Shown: piece after piece, positions 4,525-6,187 of the stretch | Position numbering within the stretch: position 1 is the stretch's first letter | Layout of the letters: every line of letters begins with the position of its first letter | Position numbers and translations under genes: made by a program | NCBI GenBank assembly: GCA_905200435.1 | Contig: CAJKKJ010000059.1 | Span: 1 to 6,187, forward strand | Length of the DNA stretch: 6,187 nucleotides | Origin: an uncultured Bacillota bacterium | GTDB taxonomy: Bacteria > Bacillota_I > Bacilli_A > RF39 > UBA660 | Direction: 5' to 3' | The notes under the pieces: generated by a model | Seen by the model: only the letters and a program-made list of their open reading frames with translations | Told to the model about the DNA's origin: nothing | The model's database searches: none

Positions 4525-5415
4525 TTATTGAAAATTAGTTTCATTTTCTATATATTTATATACTTCATCTATTGTTTTATCAAAATTATCATAATTCACA
4601 TTAAACCATTTTATATTCATTTGATGGTTAAACCAAGTATATTGTCTTTTAGCATAATTTCTTGATTTTTGTTTAATTTTTTCAATACATTCATCCAAAC
4701 TCATTTTATTTTCAAAATATAAAAATAATTCTTTATATCCAATTGGTGTCATAACAGCTTTTGTTCGAATATTTGATTTATACACCTTATATGCTTCTTC
4801 AAGTAAACCATTTTCAATCATTTTATCTACTCGCTTATTTATTTTATCATACAAAACAATTCGATCAGCACTTAATCCAATAAAAATTGTATCATATAAT
4901 ATTTTATCACTTTTCTCTTTTGAACTAAGTTTCTTACAATTTGATAAATAATAATTCAAAGCTCTTATAATCCTTTTTCTATTATTAGGATGAATATCAC
5001 TTTCTGGATCAACTTTCATTAATTTATCATATAATACTTTAGTATCAACATTTTCGAAATTTTCATTTTTACTTTCTTCTTCAAACTTATAATCATACAA
5101 AGCAGCTTTAATATATAATCCCGTTCCACCTACTAAAATAGGTGTTTTATTTTTTTTTAAAATTTCATTTATTTTTTCTCTTGCATCTCTTTGATAATCA
5201 TACACTGTATAATTATCAGTTATATCCTTTATATCAATTAAATAATGAACAATGCCATCCATTTCTTCATTTGTCACCTTAGCAGTTGCAATATCAAGTG
5301 TTTTAAATATTTGTGTACTATCGCAATTAATAATTTCGCCATTTATTCTTTTAGCAAGTTCAACACTTAATTTTGTTTTACCAGTAGCTGTAGGTCCTGT
5401 AATTACTATTACCAT
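4525..5415 (-). CDS. miaA: tRNA dimethylallyltransferase MiaA
   Basis: This 296-residue enzyme transfers the dimethylallyl group from DMAPP to N6 of A37 in tRNAs that read codons starting with U, giving i6A. Family motifs in order are: P-loop GPTATGKT (7-14), CDSTQIFKTLDIATAK (31-46, the family's DSxQVY...IGTAK with F and A substitutions), GGTGLYIKA (97-105), IHPNNRKRIIRAL (142-154), TPIGYKE, and NYAKRQYTWF near the C-terminus. D32 corresponds to the catalytic Asp. Length is normal. I chose ATG 5415, with AAGG 5 nt upstream. GTG 5421 is in frame but is part of that AAGGTGA Shine-Dalgarno and overlaps the queA stop. With the ATG start, miaA begins 2 nt after the queA stop, so translation is coupled. 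No clear terminator follows; the 3' region has only weak A/T hairpins. Confidence 0.96.
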   Translation of the reverse strand: MVIVITGPTATGKTKLSVELAKRINGEIINCDSTQIFKTLDIATAKVTNEEMDGIVHYLIDIKDITDNYTVYDYQRDAREKINEILKKNKTPILVGGTGLYIKAALYDYKFEEESKNENFENVDTKVLYDKLMKVDPESDIHPNNRKRIIRALNYYLSNCKKLSSKEKSDKILYDTIFIGLSADRIVLYDKINKRVDKMIENGLLEEAYKVYKSNIRTKAVMTPIGYKELFLYFENKMSLDECIEKIKQKSRNYAKRQYTWFNHQMNIKWFNVNYDNFDKTIDEVYKYIENETNFQ

Positions 5416-5417
5416 AT

Positions 5418-6187
5418 TCACCTTATAAACATAGCATCGCCAAATGAAAAGAAACGATATTTTTCTTGAACAGCAACATTATATGCATTTAATATAATAT
5501 CTTTAGATGCAAAAGCACTAACTAACATAACAAGAGTAGATTTTGGTAAATGAAAATTTGTTATCAAACCATCAATAGCTTTAAATTTAAAACCAGGATA
5601 AATAAAAATTTTTGTCCATCCACTACATTCTTTAAATTCGCCATATAAATCCATAACAGTTTCTAAAGTTCTAGTACTTGTAGTGCCAACACTTATTATT
5701 CTTCTATTTTCACATTTAGCTTTATTTAATATATTTGCAGTTTCTTTAGACATTTGATAAAATTCACTATGCATTTCATGTTTAGTAACATCTTCAACAT
5801 TAACAGGTCTAAATGTTCCAAGACCAACATGTAAAGTTACATTTGTAATAATAATTCCTTTGTTTTTAATTTTTTCCATTAATTCTTTAGTAAAATGTAA
5901 TCCAGCAGTTGGAGCAGCAGCACTTCCTATTTCTCTTGCATAAACAGTTTGATATCTATCTTTATCTTTTAATTTTTCATGAATATATGGAGGAAGTGGC
6001 ATTTCACCTAATTTATCAAGTGTTTCATAAAATATACCATCATAACTAAATTCAATATGTCTTATTCCTTCATCAAATACACCGGTACATTTTCCCTTTA
6101 ATATACCACCAAAATCTATTACAGTTCCTTCTTTAACTCTCTTAGCTGGTTTTACTAAACATTCCCATGTATCATTTGAAATATTTT
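5418..6187 (-). CDS. queA: QueA, tRNA preQ1 ribosyltransferase-isomerase, N-terminus cut by window edge
   Basis: QueA uses S-adenosylmethionine to convert preQ1 at tRNA position 34 into epoxyqueuosine, the step before queuosine. About 255 codons are visible. The open frame continues without a stop from the ATG at 6002 to the right edge and reads [20 protein letters not shown], then [14 protein letters not shown], so Met6002 is internal. Further motifs are [64 protein letters not shown] and the ending [13 protein letters not shown]. The family is about 340 residues, so roughly 85-95 N-terminal residues lie outside. The stop is UGA (5420-5418), directly after the usual QueA end, which shows UGA is a stop in this genome. 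The gene forms an operon with miaA; both products act on the tRNA anticodon loop (positions 34 and 37). Confidence 0.96.
   Translation of the reverse strand, partial: NISNDTWECLVKPAKRVKEGTVIDFGGILKGKCTGVFDEGIRHIEFSYDGIFYETLDKLGEMPLPPYIHEKLKDKDRYQTVYAREIGSAAAPTAGLHFTKELMEKIKNKGIIITNVTLHVGLGTFRPVNVEDVTKHEMHSEFYQMSKETANILNKAKCENRRIISVGTTSTRTLETVMDLYGEFKECSGWTKIFIYPGFKFKAIDGLITNFHLPKSTLVMLVSAFASKDIILNAYNVAVQEKYRFFSFGDAMFIR

Noticed and set aside
4505..4556. Terminator after miaA
   Set aside because: GAAAAT/ATTTTC and CAATA/TATTG pairings exist but are A/T-rich with no clean T-run, so I did not call one.
4456..4665. Open frame of 69 codons on the plus strand with a hydrophobic Ile/Phe stretch
   Set aside because: It is mostly antisense to the miaA 3' end and starts across the rpmG promoter. 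The hydrophobicity comes from A/T composition and there is no Shine-Dalgarno.
1..6187. tRNA, rRNA, CRISPR array, insertion sequence or riboswitch
   Set aside because: None seen: no CCA-ended cloverleaf, no regular spacer-repeat array, no transposase, and no leader long enough for a known riboswitch.

Overview
This window comes from a very AT-rich, low-GC Gram-positive-type bacterium. Three things point to a walled Firmicutes relative, possibly one of the uncultured Bacilli lineages close to Mollicutes (lineage is inference). There is a MurT/GatD-type peptidoglycan-enzyme pair, a YabP/YqfC-type sporulation protein, and a zinc-ribbon L33. The queA frame ends in UGA exactly where the QueA family ends, and every Trp codon I read is UGG. 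The genome therefore uses code 11, not the mycoplasma code 4.

Layout, left to right. (1) 1-463, minus strand: a small STAS-domain protein followed by a YabP/YqfC-like protein that runs off the left edge. (2) 464-621: a divergent intergenic region with two near mirror-image extended -10/Shine-Dalgarno modules. (3) 622-2674, plus strand: a translationally coupled murT-like/gatD-like pair. (4) 2647-3467: an unrecognised small minus-strand protein, diverging from a regulator with two tandem Xre-type HTH domains. A direct-repeat candidate operator lies between them. (5) 3468-3667: about 200 bp without genes, holding a degenerate 33-bp repeat. (6) 3656-4468, minus strand: rpmG-efp (ribosomal protein L33, elongation factor P) with a good promoter and terminator. 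rpmG is only 55 codons. (7) 4525-6187, minus strand: queA-miaA, two tRNA anticodon-loop modification genes, with queA cut by the right edge.

The right half is ordinary translation machinery. The most interesting part is the murT/gatD pair. The amidotransferase-like subunit lacks both the nucleophilic Cys and the catalytic His of GatD, while its fold landmarks and its coupling to murT are kept. The MurT-like partner also departs from the usual P-loop, RDQ and NPAG motifs. This looks like a coherent subfamily with changed chemistry rather than decay. The STAS protein likewise lacks the phosphorylatable serine of SpoIIAA.

Start codons need care here. Many genes use a GGTGAT-type Shine-Dalgarno, whose internal GTG can be mistaken for a start (613, 3012, 5421). 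Motif comparisons are from memory of family members, and no search was run.
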